NCBI RefSeq assembly: GCF_030549525.1
Contig: NZ_CP130831.1
Coordinates: forward strand, 248,001-312,000
Length of the DNA: 64,000 bases
Direction of reading: 5' to 3'
Source of the DNA: Stenotrophomonas sp. 704A1
GTDB taxonomy: Bacteria; Pseudomonadota; Gammaproteobacteria; Xanthomonadales; Xanthomonadaceae
Position 1 is the stretch's first letter. Each line of letters opens with the position of its first letter. The position numbers and the translations under genes were made by a program. The notes below the pieces were generated by a model, which worked only from the letters and a program-made list of their open reading frames with translations, had not been told where the DNA came from and searched no databases. Below, piece by piece: positions 18,491 through 27,518 of the stretch.

Positions 18491-19297
18491 ATGAGCCCGC
18501 CGCTGACCGACTTCATCGACCGCGCCCAGCGCCTGTTCGTGCTGACCGGCGCCGGCTGCAGCACCGCCTCGGGCATCCCCGATTACCGCGACACCGATGG
18601 CCAGTGGAAGCGTACGCCGCCGGTGACCTACCAGGCCTTCATGGGCGAGGCCGCCACCCGCCAGCGCTACTGGGCGCGCAGCCTGCTGGGCTGGCCGCGT
18701 TTCGGCCATGCCCGGCCCAACGGCACCCACCAGGCGCTGGCCGCACTGGAAGCCTGCGGCAAGCTGCAGGTGTTGCTGACCCAGAACGTGGACGGCCTGC
18801 ACCAGCGCGCCGGCAGCCACAACGTGATCGATCTGCACGGACGGCTGGACCAGGTGCGCTGCATGGGCTGCGAACAGCGCAGCGACCGTGAGCTGTTCCA
18901 GCAGCGCCTGCTTGACGCCAATCCCGGCTGGGACGCGCTGGAGGCGGGCACCGCGCCCGATGGCGATGCCGACCTGGAAACCGACTTCTCCGCCTTCGTG
19001 GTGCCGGAGTGCACGCGCTGCGGCGGCCTGCTGAAGCCGGATGTGGTCTTCTTCGGCGAGAACGTGCCGCGCGAGCGCGTGGCGGCGGTGCATGAGCACC
19101 TGCAGCGCGCAGACGCCGTACTGGTGGTGGGTTCTTCGCTGATGGTCTATTCCGGCTTCCGCTTCGTGCAGGCGGCGGCCAGCGCAGGCCTGCCGGTGGC
19201 CGCGTTGAACCGGGGGCGTACCCGGGCCGACGACCTGCTGCAGTTCAAGGACGAACGCGATTGCGCCGAGGCCCTGGTCGGGTTCGTCAGCCGGTAG
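18491..19297 (+). CDS. NAD-dependent protein deacylase (SIR2 family, class II-like)
   Basis: A 268-aa sirtuin. GAGCSTASGIPDYR (about residues 20-33) binds NAD, TQNVDGLHQRAG holds the catalytic region with His in LHGRLDQVRC, and zinc is held by CMGC and CTRCGG. KPDVVFFGENVP and VVGSSLMVYSG complete the fold. The GCSTxSGIPDYR variant and an insertion between the zinc pairs (about 20 acidic residues) resemble SIRT4-type sirtuins instead of CobB. The target is unknown. The TAG stop is part of the SMAG repeat at 19294. Confidence 0.9.
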   Translation: MSPPLTDFIDRAQRLFVLTGAGCSTASGIPDYRDTDGQWKRTPPVTYQAFMGEAATRQRYWARSLLGWPRFGHARPNGTHQALAALEACGKLQVLLTQNVDGLHQRAGSHNVIDLHGRLDQVRCMGCEQRSDRELFQQRLLDANPGWDALEAGTAPDGDADLETDFSAFVVPECTRCGGLLKPDVVFFGENVPRERVAAVHEHLQRADAVLVVGSSLMVYSGFRFVQAAASAGLPVAALNRGRTRADDLLQFKDERDCAEALVGFVSR

Positions 19298-19315
19298 CGC
19301 CGGGCCAAGCCCGGC
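19294..19315 (+). repeat. SMAG repeat overlapping stop codon
   Basis: GTAGCGCCGGGCC then AAGCCCGGC. The TAG of the GTAG head (19295-19297) is the stop codon of the sirtuin gene. A single copy, so the hairpin formed is the short one within the element. Confidence 0.85.
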
Positions 19316-19418
19316 GAGCGCGCAGCGCGGTCGCACGAAACAGCGATCCATCCAGACGGTTGATCCGCGCGCCGCACAGCGGTGCAATACGCCCCCCCTC
19401 TGCTACACCCCCACTGCC

Positions 19419-20522
19419 GTGAGCCAGCTGTTCTCGCCGATTTCCTTCGGCCCCCTGACCCTGTCCAACCGCATTGTCATCGCGCCAATGTGCCAGTACT
19501 CCGCCGAAGATGGCCGCGCCAGCGACTGGCATGCCATGCATCTGGGCAATCTGGCCCAGTCCGGCGCCGGCCTGCTGATCCTGGAAGCCACGGCGGTGGA
19601 AGCGCGCGGCCGCATCAGCTGGGCCGATCTGGGCCTGTGGGACGACGGCACCGAAGCCGCGCTGGCGCAGGTGCTGGCCAGCGTGCGGCGCTGGTCGTCG
19701 ATGCCGCTGGGCGTGCAGCTGGGCCATGCCGGGCGCAAGGCCTCGGTGAAGCGCCCCTGGGACGGCGGGGGCCAGCTGCCGGCCGACGACGCCCGTGGCT
19801 GGGCCACGGTCGCGCCGTCGCCGCTGCCGTTCCATGCCGGCGATCCGGCGCCGCAGGAACTGGATGAGGCGGGTATCGCCGAGGTCGTGGCCGCGTTTGC
19901 CGCCAGTGCCGTGCGCGCCGAACGGCTGGGCTTCGAACTGATCGAGATCCATGCGGCGCACGGCTACCTGCTGCACCAGTTCCTGTCGCCGCTGAGCAAC
20001 CGCCGTACCGATGGCTACGGTGGCTCGCTGCCCAACCGGCTGCGCCTGCTGGTGGAAGTGTTCGACGCGGTGCGTGCGGCGGTGTCGGACAAGGTCGCGG
20101 TGGGCGTGCGTATTTCTGCCAGTGACTGGGTGGAGGGTGGCTGGGACATCGTGCAGAGCGAGGCGCTGGCACAGGTGCTCGATGCCCGCGGCTGCAACGT
20201 CCTGCATGTGTCCGGCGGCGGTCTGGATGAGCGCCAGAAGATCAGTGCCGGCCCCGGCTACCAGGTGCCGTTCGCTGCGGCGATCAAGGCCAAGAAGGTG
20301 CGCATGCCGATCATCGCGGTCGGCATGATCACCGAACCGGAACAGGCCGAATCGATCCTGCGCCACAACCAGGCCGATGCGATCGCGCTGGCCCGCGGCA
20401 TCCTGTACGACCCGCGCTGGCCGTGGCATGCCGCTGCCGCGCTGGGCGACAGCGTGGTGCCGTCGCCGCAGTACCTGCGCTGCGAACCGCGCGATGCGCG
20501 CGGTGTGTTCAGCGTGCGCTGA
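19419..20522 (+). CDS. Old-yellow-enzyme NADH:flavin oxidoreductase (YqjM/XenA type)
   Basis: A 367-aa FMN-dependent TIM-barrel ene-reductase. LSNRIVIAPMCQYSAEDG contains the Cys typical of the YqjM/XenA class, followed by HLGNLAQSGAGL, QLGHAGRKAS, the substrate pair in ELIEIHAAHGYLLHQFLSP and NRRTDGYGGS, and IAVGMIT and ALARGILYDP for the FMN phosphate. It reduces activated C=C bonds of xenobiotics or oxidised metabolites. The start codon is GTG 19419. It is convergent with the LysR gene (3-bp gap). Confidence 0.9.
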   Translation: MSQLFSPISFGPLTLSNRIVIAPMCQYSAEDGRASDWHAMHLGNLAQSGAGLLILEATAVEARGRISWADLGLWDDGTEAALAQVLASVRRWSSMPLGVQLGHAGRKASVKRPWDGGGQLPADDARGWATVAPSPLPFHAGDPAPQELDEAGIAEVVAAFAASAVRAERLGFELIEIHAAHGYLLHQFLSPLSNRRTDGYGGSLPNRLRLLVEVFDAVRAAVSDKVAVGVRISASDWVEGGWDIVQSEALAQVLDARGCNVLHVSGGGLDERQKISAGPGYQVPFAAAIKAKKVRMPIIAVGMITEPEQAESILRHNQADAIALARGILYDPRWPWHAAAALGDSVVPSPQYLRCEPRDARGVFSVR

Positions 20523-20525
20523 CGC

Positions 20526-21437
20526 CTACACCCGCCAGGCCGGCGGCAGGCCGGCCTGCAGGTGCTCGAACAGCGCGCGGATCTTGGCGGTGAAGTCGCG
20601 GCGGTCGCTGACGCAGAAGAAGACCTCCATCGGTGCCGGTTGCCAGGGGCTGCCGGCATCGAACACCGCCTGCAGACGCCCGTCGCGCAGGTAGGGCGCG
20701 GCCACGAACGCCGCCAGCCGGGTAATGCCGGCACCGGCGGCGGCCAGTTCGGCCAGGGCGTCGATGTCATCGCAGACCATGCTCGGCGGCAGCGCCGCAT
20801 CCACCCGCTGGCCCTCCTTCAGCAGTCCCCAGCGCAGCGGCCGGCCATCGGTGGGGAAGCGGTGCAGCAGGCCACGGTGGCACGCCAGCTCCGCCGGTTG
20901 CTGTGGCGTCCCGTGCGCCTGCAGATAGGCCGGGGATGCGCAGAACACGAACGGGATGCGCGCCAGCTGCCGTGCCACGACGCCGTCTTCCAGCTGTGCA
21001 CCGATACGGATGCTGGCGTCGACCGTTTCCGGGCCATGCTGCACGGCCCGGTCGGTCAGCCGCAGTTCCAGCTGCAGTTGCGGGTGGCGCTGCTGCAGCG
21101 CGGGCAGCAACGGCGCCAGCACGTGCCGGCCAAACGCCCGGCTGCTGGCGATGCGCAGCGGCCCGGCCGGCTCGATGTCACCGGAAGTGACCATCGCCTG
21201 CGCACGCGCCAGGTCAGCTTCGATGTGGCGCACCTGGGCCAGGTACAGCGTGCCGGCTTCGCTGAGTGCCAGCTGCCGCGTGCTGCGGTTCAGCAGGCGC
21301 ACCCCCAGGTGGGCTTCCAGCCGGTTGATGTTCTGGCCGACCGCGGTGGCACTGATGCCAAGGGTACGGGCCGCAGCGGCAATGCTGCCGGTCTCTGCGG
21401 TGCGGGTGAAGCTGCGGATGAGCTGCAACAGGTTCAT
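20526..21437 (-). CDS. LysR-family transcriptional regulator
   Basis: A 303-aa LysR protein. The winged HTH is at residues about 3-60 (FTRTAETGSIAAAARTLGISATAVGQNINRLEAHLGVRLLNR in outline), and the rest is a periplasmic-binding-like effector domain with LRIASSRAFGRHVLAPLLP and CDDIDALAELAAAGAGI. It belongs to the CrgA/DsdC-like subgroup with an RxLxLSEAG segment. It diverges from purU (115-bp gap) and is convergent with the OYE gene; either could be its target, but no binding site was identified. ATG 21437 was chosen; ATG 21455 adds six residues. Confidence 0.88.
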   Translation of the reverse strand: MNLLQLIRSFTRTAETGSIAAAARTLGISATAVGQNINRLEAHLGVRLLNRSTRQLALSEAGTLYLAQVRHIEADLARAQAMVTSGDIEPAGPLRIASSRAFGRHVLAPLLPALQQRHPQLQLELRLTDRAVQHGPETVDASIRIGAQLEDGVVARQLARIPFVFCASPAYLQAHGTPQQPAELACHRGLLHRFPTDGRPLRWGLLKEGQRVDAALPPSMVCDDIDALAELAAAGAGITRLAAFVAAPYLRDGRLQAVFDAGSPWQPAPMEVFFCVSDRRDFTAKIRALFEHLQAGLPPAWRV

Positions 21438-21551
21438 GACCGACCAGCTTGCCATGCGGAAGCGCAAGTATCGCTTGGGTCTGTCCGAAGCGATTCGGTT
21501 GCAATGGTGACCATCGGCCACCGTGCCGCGGCGCTGCCCTACACTCGGGCG

Positions 21552-22403
21552 ATGCGCCCCGATTCCATCCTCACCCTGTCCTGTCCCGACCGCACCGGCA
21601 TCGTCTACCGCGTGTCCGGCCTGCTGTTCGACCATGGCTGCAACATCCTCGACGCCCAGCAGTTCGGCGACGAGGACAGCGGCCGCTTCTTCCTGCGCGT
21701 GCACTTCGACCGTGATGCCGGCCTGGCGCTGGACACCGTGCATGCGGCAATGGCCGCGCTGGCCGCCGATTTCGGCATGGACTGGCAGCTGCATGACGGC
21801 CGGCGCCGGGCGCGCCTGCTGGTACTGGTCAGCAAGCAGGGGCACTGCCTGAACGACCTGCTGTTCCGCGCCCACAGCGGGCAGCTGAAGGTGGACATCG
21901 CGGCGGTGGTATCCAATCACAGCGACTTCGCGGCATTGGCCGCGTCCTACCAGGTGCCGTTCCACCACCTGCCGGTAGATGCGGCAACGCGCGTGGCGCA
22001 GGAACAGCAGATCATCGATCTGGTCGAGCGCGAACGCATCGACCTGGTGGTGCTGGCGCGCTACATGCAGATCCTGTCGCCGACGTTGTGCCGCGCCCTG
22101 GCGGGACGGGCGATCAACATCCACCACAGCTTCCTGCCCAGCTTCAAGGGCGCGCAGCCGTACCACCAGGCGCACGCGCGTGGGGTCAAGATCATCGGCG
22201 CCACGGCACACTACGTCACCGAGGATCTGGACGAAGGCCCGATCATCGAGCAGGACGTGGCCCGTGTGGACCACGCGATGGGCCCGCGCGAACTGGTGCG
22301 GCTGGGCAGCGATACCGAATCGCAGGTGCTGGCGCGCGCGGTACGCCGGCATGTGGAGCACCGGATCCTGCTCAACGGACACCGCACGGTGGTGTTCAGG
22401 TAA
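21552..22403 (+). CDS. purU: Formyltetrahydrofolate deformylase
   Basis: A 283-aa protein: an N-terminal ACT domain (LTLSCPDRTGIVYRVS) and a C-terminal formyltransferase-like domain with VVSNHSDF, LVVLARYMQILSP, INIHHSFLPSFKGAQPYHQA and IGATAHYVTEDLDEGPI (Asn, His and Asp catalytic set). It hydrolyses 10-formyl-THF to formate and THF and balances one-carbon pools with purine and methionine synthesis. The last 8 bp overlap the end of the convergent NYN-domain gene. Confidence 0.93.
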   Translation: MRPDSILTLSCPDRTGIVYRVSGLLFDHGCNILDAQQFGDEDSGRFFLRVHFDRDAGLALDTVHAAMAALAADFGMDWQLHDGRRRARLLVLVSKQGHCLNDLLFRAHSGQLKVDIAAVVSNHSDFAALAASYQVPFHHLPVDAATRVAQEQQIIDLVERERIDLVVLARYMQILSPTLCRALAGRAINIHHSFLPSFKGAQPYHQAHARGVKIIGATAHYVTEDLDEGPIIEQDVARVDHAMGPRELVRLGSDTESQVLARAVRRHVEHRILLNGHRTVVFR

Positions 22404-23115
22404 CGCGGGCAGTACCGGGGATTGAACAGGGGATGTGCCCAGGATGCCCACGCTGCTGCTCCAAGGGCCTGGGGCAGGTCGAGCGCACGCCATCAATATG
22501 TTCCATCAGTCCTTTGAGAATGGACGACCACATCGGATCGAGCACAAAATCCACCCCTTCACGCCGGGCGAGCTTCGCGGCCGGTACGAAGTCGGCGTCG
22601 CCGGCCATCAGAATGATCTGGCGCACCTGGCGCTTGAGTGCGAGTGAGGAAATGTCGATGCCGATGCGCATATCCACGCCCTTCTGCCGCACATTGGGCT
22701 GCAGCTCATCGGCTTGAAGATCGCCGAACGCTCGCTTGCCCTTGAGGAGGTCGTCGAAGGTTCGTGATCCGGTCGTCCACGAACTGAAGTCGGTGAGGTG
22801 GCCAAGACGCAGGGCCACTTTGCGCTTCTGCTTCAATGCCTCATGCAGGCTGGATCTGAAAAGTGCTTCGTCGGATCGCGAGTAGTCGATACACAGGCCG
22901 GAAATCGGGTTGTGCATCTTCTTGCGCAGCGGTGGGCAGTCGTAGAAAAAGATGCGATAGAGATCCCGTCGATCGCCACTTGAATGCTTGAGATGGGCGA
23001 TGGCCCATCGATGGGCGACTTCGGCGGCGCGTTGAGCGTTGTAGGCGCTGTGGGGCTCGATGCGACGAAAGCGTTTGATGAAGTAGCCGCCATCAATGAG
23101 AACTGCCGTCGGCAT
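22396..23115 (-). CDS. NYN-domain (LabA/DUF88-like) putative RNA-processing nuclease
   Basis: A 239-aa PIN-like NYN protein. The metal-site acids are in AVLIDGGYFIKRF near the start, VDMRIGIDISSLAL in the middle and LMAGDADFVPAAK, followed by DFVLDP. NYN domains cleave RNA in eukaryotes and bacteria; LabA-type members are also found in mobile defence islands. Base composition is visibly lower in GC than its neighbours, with codons such as AAA, GAT and ATA, so recent acquisition is plausible. The C-terminal extension after residue about 215 (PRPLEQQRGHPGH) is unlike the domain and overlaps purU. Confidence 0.8.
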   Translation of the reverse strand: MPTAVLIDGGYFIKRFRRIEPHSAYNAQRAAEVAHRWAIAHLKHSSGDRRDLYRIFFYDCPPLRKKMHNPISGLCIDYSRSDEALFRSSLHEALKQKRKVALRLGHLTDFSSWTTGSRTFDDLLKGKRAFGDLQADELQPNVRQKGVDMRIGIDISSLALKRQVRQIILMAGDADFVPAAKLARREGVDFVLDPMWSSILKGLMEHIDGVRSTCPRPLEQQRGHPGHIPCSIPGTARVT

Positions 23116-23143
23116 ACCGTTGCCCTCCTGGCTTCATCCAATG

Positions 23144-23184
23144 AAAAGCCCCCGGTTCGGCCGTCCCGCGATCTGTTGGGGGGC
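23144..23184 (-). terminator. Probable terminator after pncA (minus strand)
   Basis: Read on the minus strand: GCCCCCC, a 25-30-nt loop, GGGGGC and then TTTT. It lies about 75 bp downstream of the pncA stop and just upstream of the NYN gene start. The long loop makes it weaker than the nrdB terminator. Confidence 0.4.
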
Positions 23185-23259
23185 GTACTTGGAGGGCTGG
23201 ATGGCTTCGATTCTGCCGGGTTCGAATCAGGCACACAAGCGGCAGAGGCGACACGCCGC

Positions 23260-23886
23260 CTACAGGATCGCGATCTTCGCCTTGGCCAGCGCCTCGCGCA
23301 CCATCCCGTCATTGGCCTCGGTCACCGGCCGCGTCAGTTCCCACAGGAACGTCACCCGGAACCCGGATTTCACCGCGTCCTGTGCGCTCCACAGCACGCA
23401 GTAGTCGCGCGCCAGGCCGCACACATGCACTTCGCGGATACCGCGCTCGTGCAGCCAGCCGGCCAGGCCGGTCGCCGGACGGGTGCCATCGGGGCCATGG
23501 TTCTCGCGGAACGCGCTGTACGAATCCACCTGCTGGCGGGTGCCCTTGCGCAGGATCAGGTCGGCCACGGTCCAGTCCACGCCCGGGTGCAGCACGGCAC
23601 CGTCGCTGCCCTGCACGCAGTGGTCCGGCCACAGGGTCTGCGGCTGTGCGTGCAGCAGGATGGCTTCGAACGGCAGGTGCCCCGGATGCTGGCTGGCGAA
23701 CGAGGCGTGGTCGGCCGGGTGCCAGTCCTGGGTGGCCACCACCGTGCGGTAGCGGCGCTCGGCCAGCAGGCGGGCGATCGGTGCCACCAGGGCGTCGCCC
23801 TGGTCACAGGCCAGCGCGCCGCCGGGCATGAAGTCCGGCTGCAGGTCGATCACCAGCAGGGCGATGTCGGCGGGCAGGGCGGTCAT
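23260..23886 (-). CDS. pncA: Nicotinamidase
   Basis: A 208-aa isochorismatase-fold amidase. The triad is visible: Asp in LLVIDLQPDFMPGG, Lys in LILRKGT and Cys in GLARDYCVLWSAQDA. Metal-binding residues sit in TQDWHPADHASFA, and WPDHCVQGSDGA is the usual middle motif. It hydrolyses nicotinamide to nicotinate for the Preiss-Handler route. ATG 23886 gives the normal length; an in-frame extension to 23946 would overlap queH. Together with the NAMPT-type enzyme at 27519 the cell has two uses for nicotinamide. Confidence 0.92.
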   Translation of the reverse strand: MTALPADIALLVIDLQPDFMPGGALACDQGDALVAPIARLLAERRYRTVVATQDWHPADHASFASQHPGHLPFEAILLHAQPQTLWPDHCVQGSDGAVLHPGVDWTVADLILRKGTRQQVDSYSAFRENHGPDGTRPATGLAGWLHERGIREVHVCGLARDYCVLWSAQDAVKSGFRVTFLWELTRPVTEANDGMVREALAKAKIAIL

Positions 23887-23942
23887 GGCAGGTCCGTACA
23901 ACGGAAGAGGGGCGACCAGCGTGGCCGCCCCTCGCACGGACG

Positions 23943-24614
23943 TCAATCGCCGCCGGGCGCGTCGTTGTCCTGGCCGTAATACAGCAGGCCGATCTGGATG
24001 CGTGGGCGGCCCGTCTCGCGGCGGTGGCGGTTGGCGTCGCGCAGCGAGTACACACAGCCGCAGTACTCCTGCTGGTAGAACTGCTCGCGCTTGCTGATCT
24101 CGATCATGCGGCTGGCACCGCCGCCCTTGCGCCAGTTGTAGTCCCAGTACTGCAGGCCCTCATAGCGCGAAGCGGCGCGGACACCGCACTCGTTGATCTG
24201 CGCCATGTTCTTCCAGCGCGAAATGCCCAGCGACGAGCTGATGGTGTCGTAGCCGTGCTCATGCGCATACAGCGCGGTGCGCTCGAAGCGCATGTCAAAG
24301 CACATCGTGCAGCGGATGCCGCGCTCGGGTTCGTTCTCCATGCCGCGCGCGCGGCTGAACCAGTTGTCGGTGTCGTAGTCGCAGTCGATGAAGGGAATGC
24401 CGTGCTGCTCGGCGAAGCGGATGTTCTCCTGCTTGCGCAGCTCGTACTCCTTCACCGGGTGGATGTTGGGGTTGTAGAAGAAGATCGCGTAGTCGATCCC
24501 GGAGGCGGTGATCGCCTCCATGACTTCGCCCGAACACGGTGCGCAGCAGGAATGCAGCAGCAGGCGCTGGCCGTTGTCGGGCAGGGTCAGGGTGGGGCGC
24601 TGGAGTTCGGTCAT
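23943..24614 (-). CDS. queH: Epoxyqueuosine reductase QueH
   Basis: A 223-aa DUF208 protein. The iron-sulphur and metal cysteines are in [29 protein letters not shown] and [14 protein letters not shown] [29 protein letters not shown] and [13 protein letters not shown] are family motifs. It performs the last step of queuosine tRNA modification as a non-orthologous replacement of QueG. It lies on the same strand as pncA and metE, with gaps of 56 and 63 bp, so shared transcription is possible but no functional link is evident. Confidence 0.92.
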   Translation of the reverse strand: MTELQRPTLTLPDNGQRLLLHSCCAPCSGEVMEAITASGIDYAIFFYNPNIHPVKEYELRKQENIRFAEQHGIPFIDCDYDTDNWFSRARGMENEPERGIRCTMCFDMRFERTALYAHEHGYDTISSSLGISRWKNMAQINECGVRAASRYEGLQYWDYNWRKGGGASRMIEISKREQFYQQEYCGCVYSLRDANRHRRETGRPRIQIGLLYYGQDNDAPGGD

Positions 24615-24677
24615 CGTTCAGTACCGCACGGGCCGCCGGCAACGGCGGCGGCCCGTGCATCGGATTGCGGGAAAGAA

Positions 24678-26975
24678 TCAGGCGACGCGGGCGTCTTCGT
24701 GTTCGCTGCGCAGCTCCACTGCGGCGGCGACCAGCGCCTGCAGCGCCGCGCGGGTTTCGGGCCAACCGCGGGTCTTCAGCCCGCAATCCGGGTTCACCCA
24801 CAGCTGTTCCGGCTTCAGCACGGCCAGCGCCCGGCGCAGCAGGTCAACCATCTCGGCCTTGTCCGGCACCCGCGGCGAGTGGATGTCATACACGCCCGGG
24901 CCGATCTCGTTGGGATAGTTGAACTTCACGAACGCGTCCAGCAGTTCCATGCGCGAGCGCGAGGTCTCGATCGAGATCACGTCGGCGTCCATCGCGGCGA
25001 CCGAGTGGATGATGTCGTTGAACTCGGAGTAGCACATGTGGGTATGGATCTGGGTGGCATCGCGCACGCCGCTGGTGCTGATGCGGAATGATTCCACCGC
25101 CCAGTCCAGATAGGCGCGCCACTGCGCGCGTCGCAGCGGCAGGCCTTCGCGGATCGCCGGTTCGTCCACCTGGATCACGCCGATGCCGGCCGCCTCCAGA
25201 TCGTGTACTTCATCGCGCAGCGCCAGCGCGATCTGCCGGCAGGTGACATCGCGTTCCTGGTCATCGCGCACGAATGACCACTGCAGCACGGTCACCGGAC
25301 CGGTCAGCATGCCCTTCATCGGCTTGTCGGTGAGCGATTGTGCGTAGCTGGACCAGCGCACGGTCATCGGCTGCGGACGGCTGACATCGCCGAAGATGAC
25401 CGGCGGCTTCACGCAACGCGAGCCATAGCTCTGCACCCAGCCATTGCCGGTGAACGCAAAGCCCTGCAGCTGCTCGCCGAAATACTCCACCATGTCGTTG
25501 CGCTCGAACTCACCGTGCACCAGTACGTCCAGGCCGAGCTCTTCCTGCACGCGCACGGCTTGCGCGGTCTGTTGTTCCAGGAACGCCTCGTACTCGGCCA
25601 GGCCGAGCTTGCCGGACTTGAACCGGGCACGTGCCTCGCGCACCTCCAGGGTCTGCGGGAACGAGCCGATCGTGGTGGTCGGCAGCAGCGGCAGCTGCAG
25701 CGCGGCGTGCTGCGCGGTGCGGCGCTGCGGGTAGGCGCTGTGGCGCTGGGCATCGGCGGCGGTGAGCGCCTCCAGGCGCGCGGCCACGGCCGGGTTGTGC
25801 ACGCGCGGCGAACGGCGGCGGCCCTCCAGCGCGGCGCGGTTGGCGGCCAGCCCGGCATCGGCGCTGGCCTTGCCGTCCAGCGCATCGGCCAGCAGGCGCA
25901 GTTCCTGCAGCTTCTGGGTCGAGAACGCCAGCCAGCCCTTCAGTTCGTCATCCAGCTTCTTCTCCAGCGACAGGTCGACCGGACTGTGCAGCAGCGAACA
26001 CGACGGTGCCAGCCACAGCTTGTCGGCACCCCGGTTGACGTGGGCGAAGCGGGCCAGGATCAGGGCGTTGTCCAGGTGCGTGCGCCAGATGTTGCGGCCG
26101 TTGACCAGGCCGGCAGACAGCACGCGCTCGGCCGGCAGGACCTTCAGCAGTGCATCCAGCTGTTCCGGTGCGCGTACCAGGTCCACGTGCAGGCCATCCA
26201 CCGGCAGCCGCGCCGCCAGGCCGAGGTTGTCGTCCAGCGCACCAAAGTAGGTGGCGACCAGCAGCTTCGGGCGCTTCGCCGCGGCCAGCGCCGCATAGGC
26301 CCGTTCAAAGGCGGCGTGCGCATCGGGGCCCAGGTCCTGCACCAGCAGCGGCTCATCCAGCTGCACCCAGTCGGCACCGGCATCGGCCAGCTGGCCGAGC
26401 AGCTGCACGTAGGCCGGCAGCAGTGCGTCCAGCAGGGCCAGTGCGTTGCTGCCGTCGGTAGTCTTGGACAGCAGCAGGAAGCTGACCGGCCCCAGCAGCA
26501 CCGGGCGGGTATGGATGCCCAGCGCCCTGGCTTCGTTGAACTCGGCCAGCGGCTTGTCGCCCCGCAGCGTGAACGCCTGGCCGGCATGCAGTTCCGGCAC
26601 CAGATAGTGATAGTTGGTGTCGAACCACTTGGTCATTTCCAGCGCGCGCAGGTCGGTGCCATCGCGCTGCAGCCCGCGCGCGGTGGCGAAGTAGGCGGCC
26701 AGCGGATCGCGCGCCGCCAGCGCACGGTAACGTTCGGGAATGGCATCGAACAGCCAGGCGGTATCCAGTACCTGGTCATACAGGCTGAAATCGTTGCTCG
26801 GCGGCACATCCACACCGGCCTCGATCTGCAGCTGCCAGTGCCGCGCGCGCAGTGCGGCGGCGGTGGCCAGCAGGGTGGCGGCATCGTCATCGCCGGCCCA
26901 GTGGCGTTCGAGCGCCCGCTTCAGTTCGCGCTTGGCGCCGATGCGGGGGAAGCCCAGGTTGGTAACAGTGGTCAT
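24678..26975 (-). CDS. metE: Cobalamin-independent methionine synthase
   Basis: A 765-aa protein of standard MetE length. The N-terminal barrel starts [19 protein letters not shown]; the C-terminal catalytic barrel has [65 protein letters not shown] (zinc His/Cys) and [14 protein letters not shown] (zinc Cys). It transfers methyl from 5-methyl-THF-polyglutamate to homocysteine. A cobalamin riboswitch lies in its 5' leader, so expression should fall when B12 is available for MetH. Confidence 0.96.
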   Translation of the reverse strand: MTTVTNLGFPRIGAKRELKRALERHWAGDDDAATLLATAAALRARHWQLQIEAGVDVPPSNDFSLYDQVLDTAWLFDAIPERYRALAARDPLAAYFATARGLQRDGTDLRALEMTKWFDTNYHYLVPELHAGQAFTLRGDKPLAEFNEARALGIHTRPVLLGPVSFLLLSKTTDGSNALALLDALLPAYVQLLGQLADAGADWVQLDEPLLVQDLGPDAHAAFERAYAALAAAKRPKLLVATYFGALDDNLGLAARLPVDGLHVDLVRAPEQLDALLKVLPAERVLSAGLVNGRNIWRTHLDNALILARFAHVNRGADKLWLAPSCSLLHSPVDLSLEKKLDDELKGWLAFSTQKLQELRLLADALDGKASADAGLAANRAALEGRRRSPRVHNPAVAARLEALTAADAQRHSAYPQRRTAQHAALQLPLLPTTTIGSFPQTLEVREARARFKSGKLGLAEYEAFLEQQTAQAVRVQEELGLDVLVHGEFERNDMVEYFGEQLQGFAFTGNGWVQSYGSRCVKPPVIFGDVSRPQPMTVRWSSYAQSLTDKPMKGMLTGPVTVLQWSFVRDDQERDVTCRQIALALRDEVHDLEAAGIGVIQVDEPAIREGLPLRRAQWRAYLDWAVESFRISTSGVRDATQIHTHMCYSEFNDIIHSVAAMDADVISIETSRSRMELLDAFVKFNYPNEIGPGVYDIHSPRVPDKAEMVDLLRRALAVLKPEQLWVNPDCGLKTRGWPETRAALQALVAAAVELRSEHEDARVA

Positions 26976-27518
26976 TGCAGCGTGTCCTCATTGCGTATCG
27001 GCATTGAGGAACGAAGGAACTGCAGGGCGACGCGTACCGTTGCCGGTCCACGGGCGCCTTGCCAGCGACCTTCGCCCCCGCGGGCGAACCGGATGCCGTG
27101 AAAAGGGCGCACGTGACCACGCATCCCGCTCAGGCAGGACGTCGCTGGTCCCGGCAACCCTCCCCGCGGAGAGTCCAGGTCGAGTCAGGGGACGGTCGTG
27201 TCCCCCGGCCGGGGCCGGTATTCGGGCTGATGGACACGGGCCGTGCGGCCCACCTAGTACCTGCCGCTTCCCAGGCGCATGCCCAGTGCTGTTGGCAGGA
27301 TTCGTTTCCATTCACCGCTGCGGGGCAGCTCCGGAATGGGCGCGCGACGCGCCTTCACCGGATTCCCGTTTAAATCCATCCCTTCATTCGCATGAAGAGA
27401 TGGATACCTTCGGCGTGCACAAGGTAGGCCGGTTGGCGGCAATGGTCAAGGGGCGGCAGCCAGCAGCAGAGGACCCGGCGCGGCGTGCATCGCCGGCCGG
27501 GCCCGGGGCGTGGCGGTC
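26976..27518 (-). other. Long metE leader and intergenic region
   Basis: A 543-bp stretch between the NAMPT-type gene and metE, without a gene. 27208-27414 is the riboswitch; 26976-27207 is the expression platform with a GGGGAC/GTCCCC hairpin and a GAGGA Shine-Dalgarno 10 bp before the metE ATG. The metE promoter should lie in about 27415-27480, but no convincing -35/-10 pair was seen. Confidence 0.6.
27208..27414 (-). promoter_or_regulatory. Cobalamin riboswitch in the metE leader
   Basis: Read on the minus strand, the core elements appear in order: AAGGTAT (5' P1 side, 27404-27410), a hairpin with CATGCG loop, TTTAAACGGGAATCCGGTG (27356-27374), GCTGCCCCGCAGCGGTGAA (27311-27329), CACTGGG (27282-27288), GGGAAGCGGC and AGCCCGAATACCGGCC (27213-27228), whose ATACC pairs with GGTAT to close P1. 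GGGGAC-ACGACC-GTCCCC (27188-27205) follows as a possible switching hairpin. There is no T-run, so control may be translational or Rho-mediated. Confidence 0.92.

Noticed and set aside
23205..23235. GGGTTCGAATC resembling a tRNA T-loop
   Set aside because: The arms around it do not pair (CCGGG against CAGGC), and no acceptor stem or anticodon arm can be drawn. Possibly a chance match or an old tRNA remnant.
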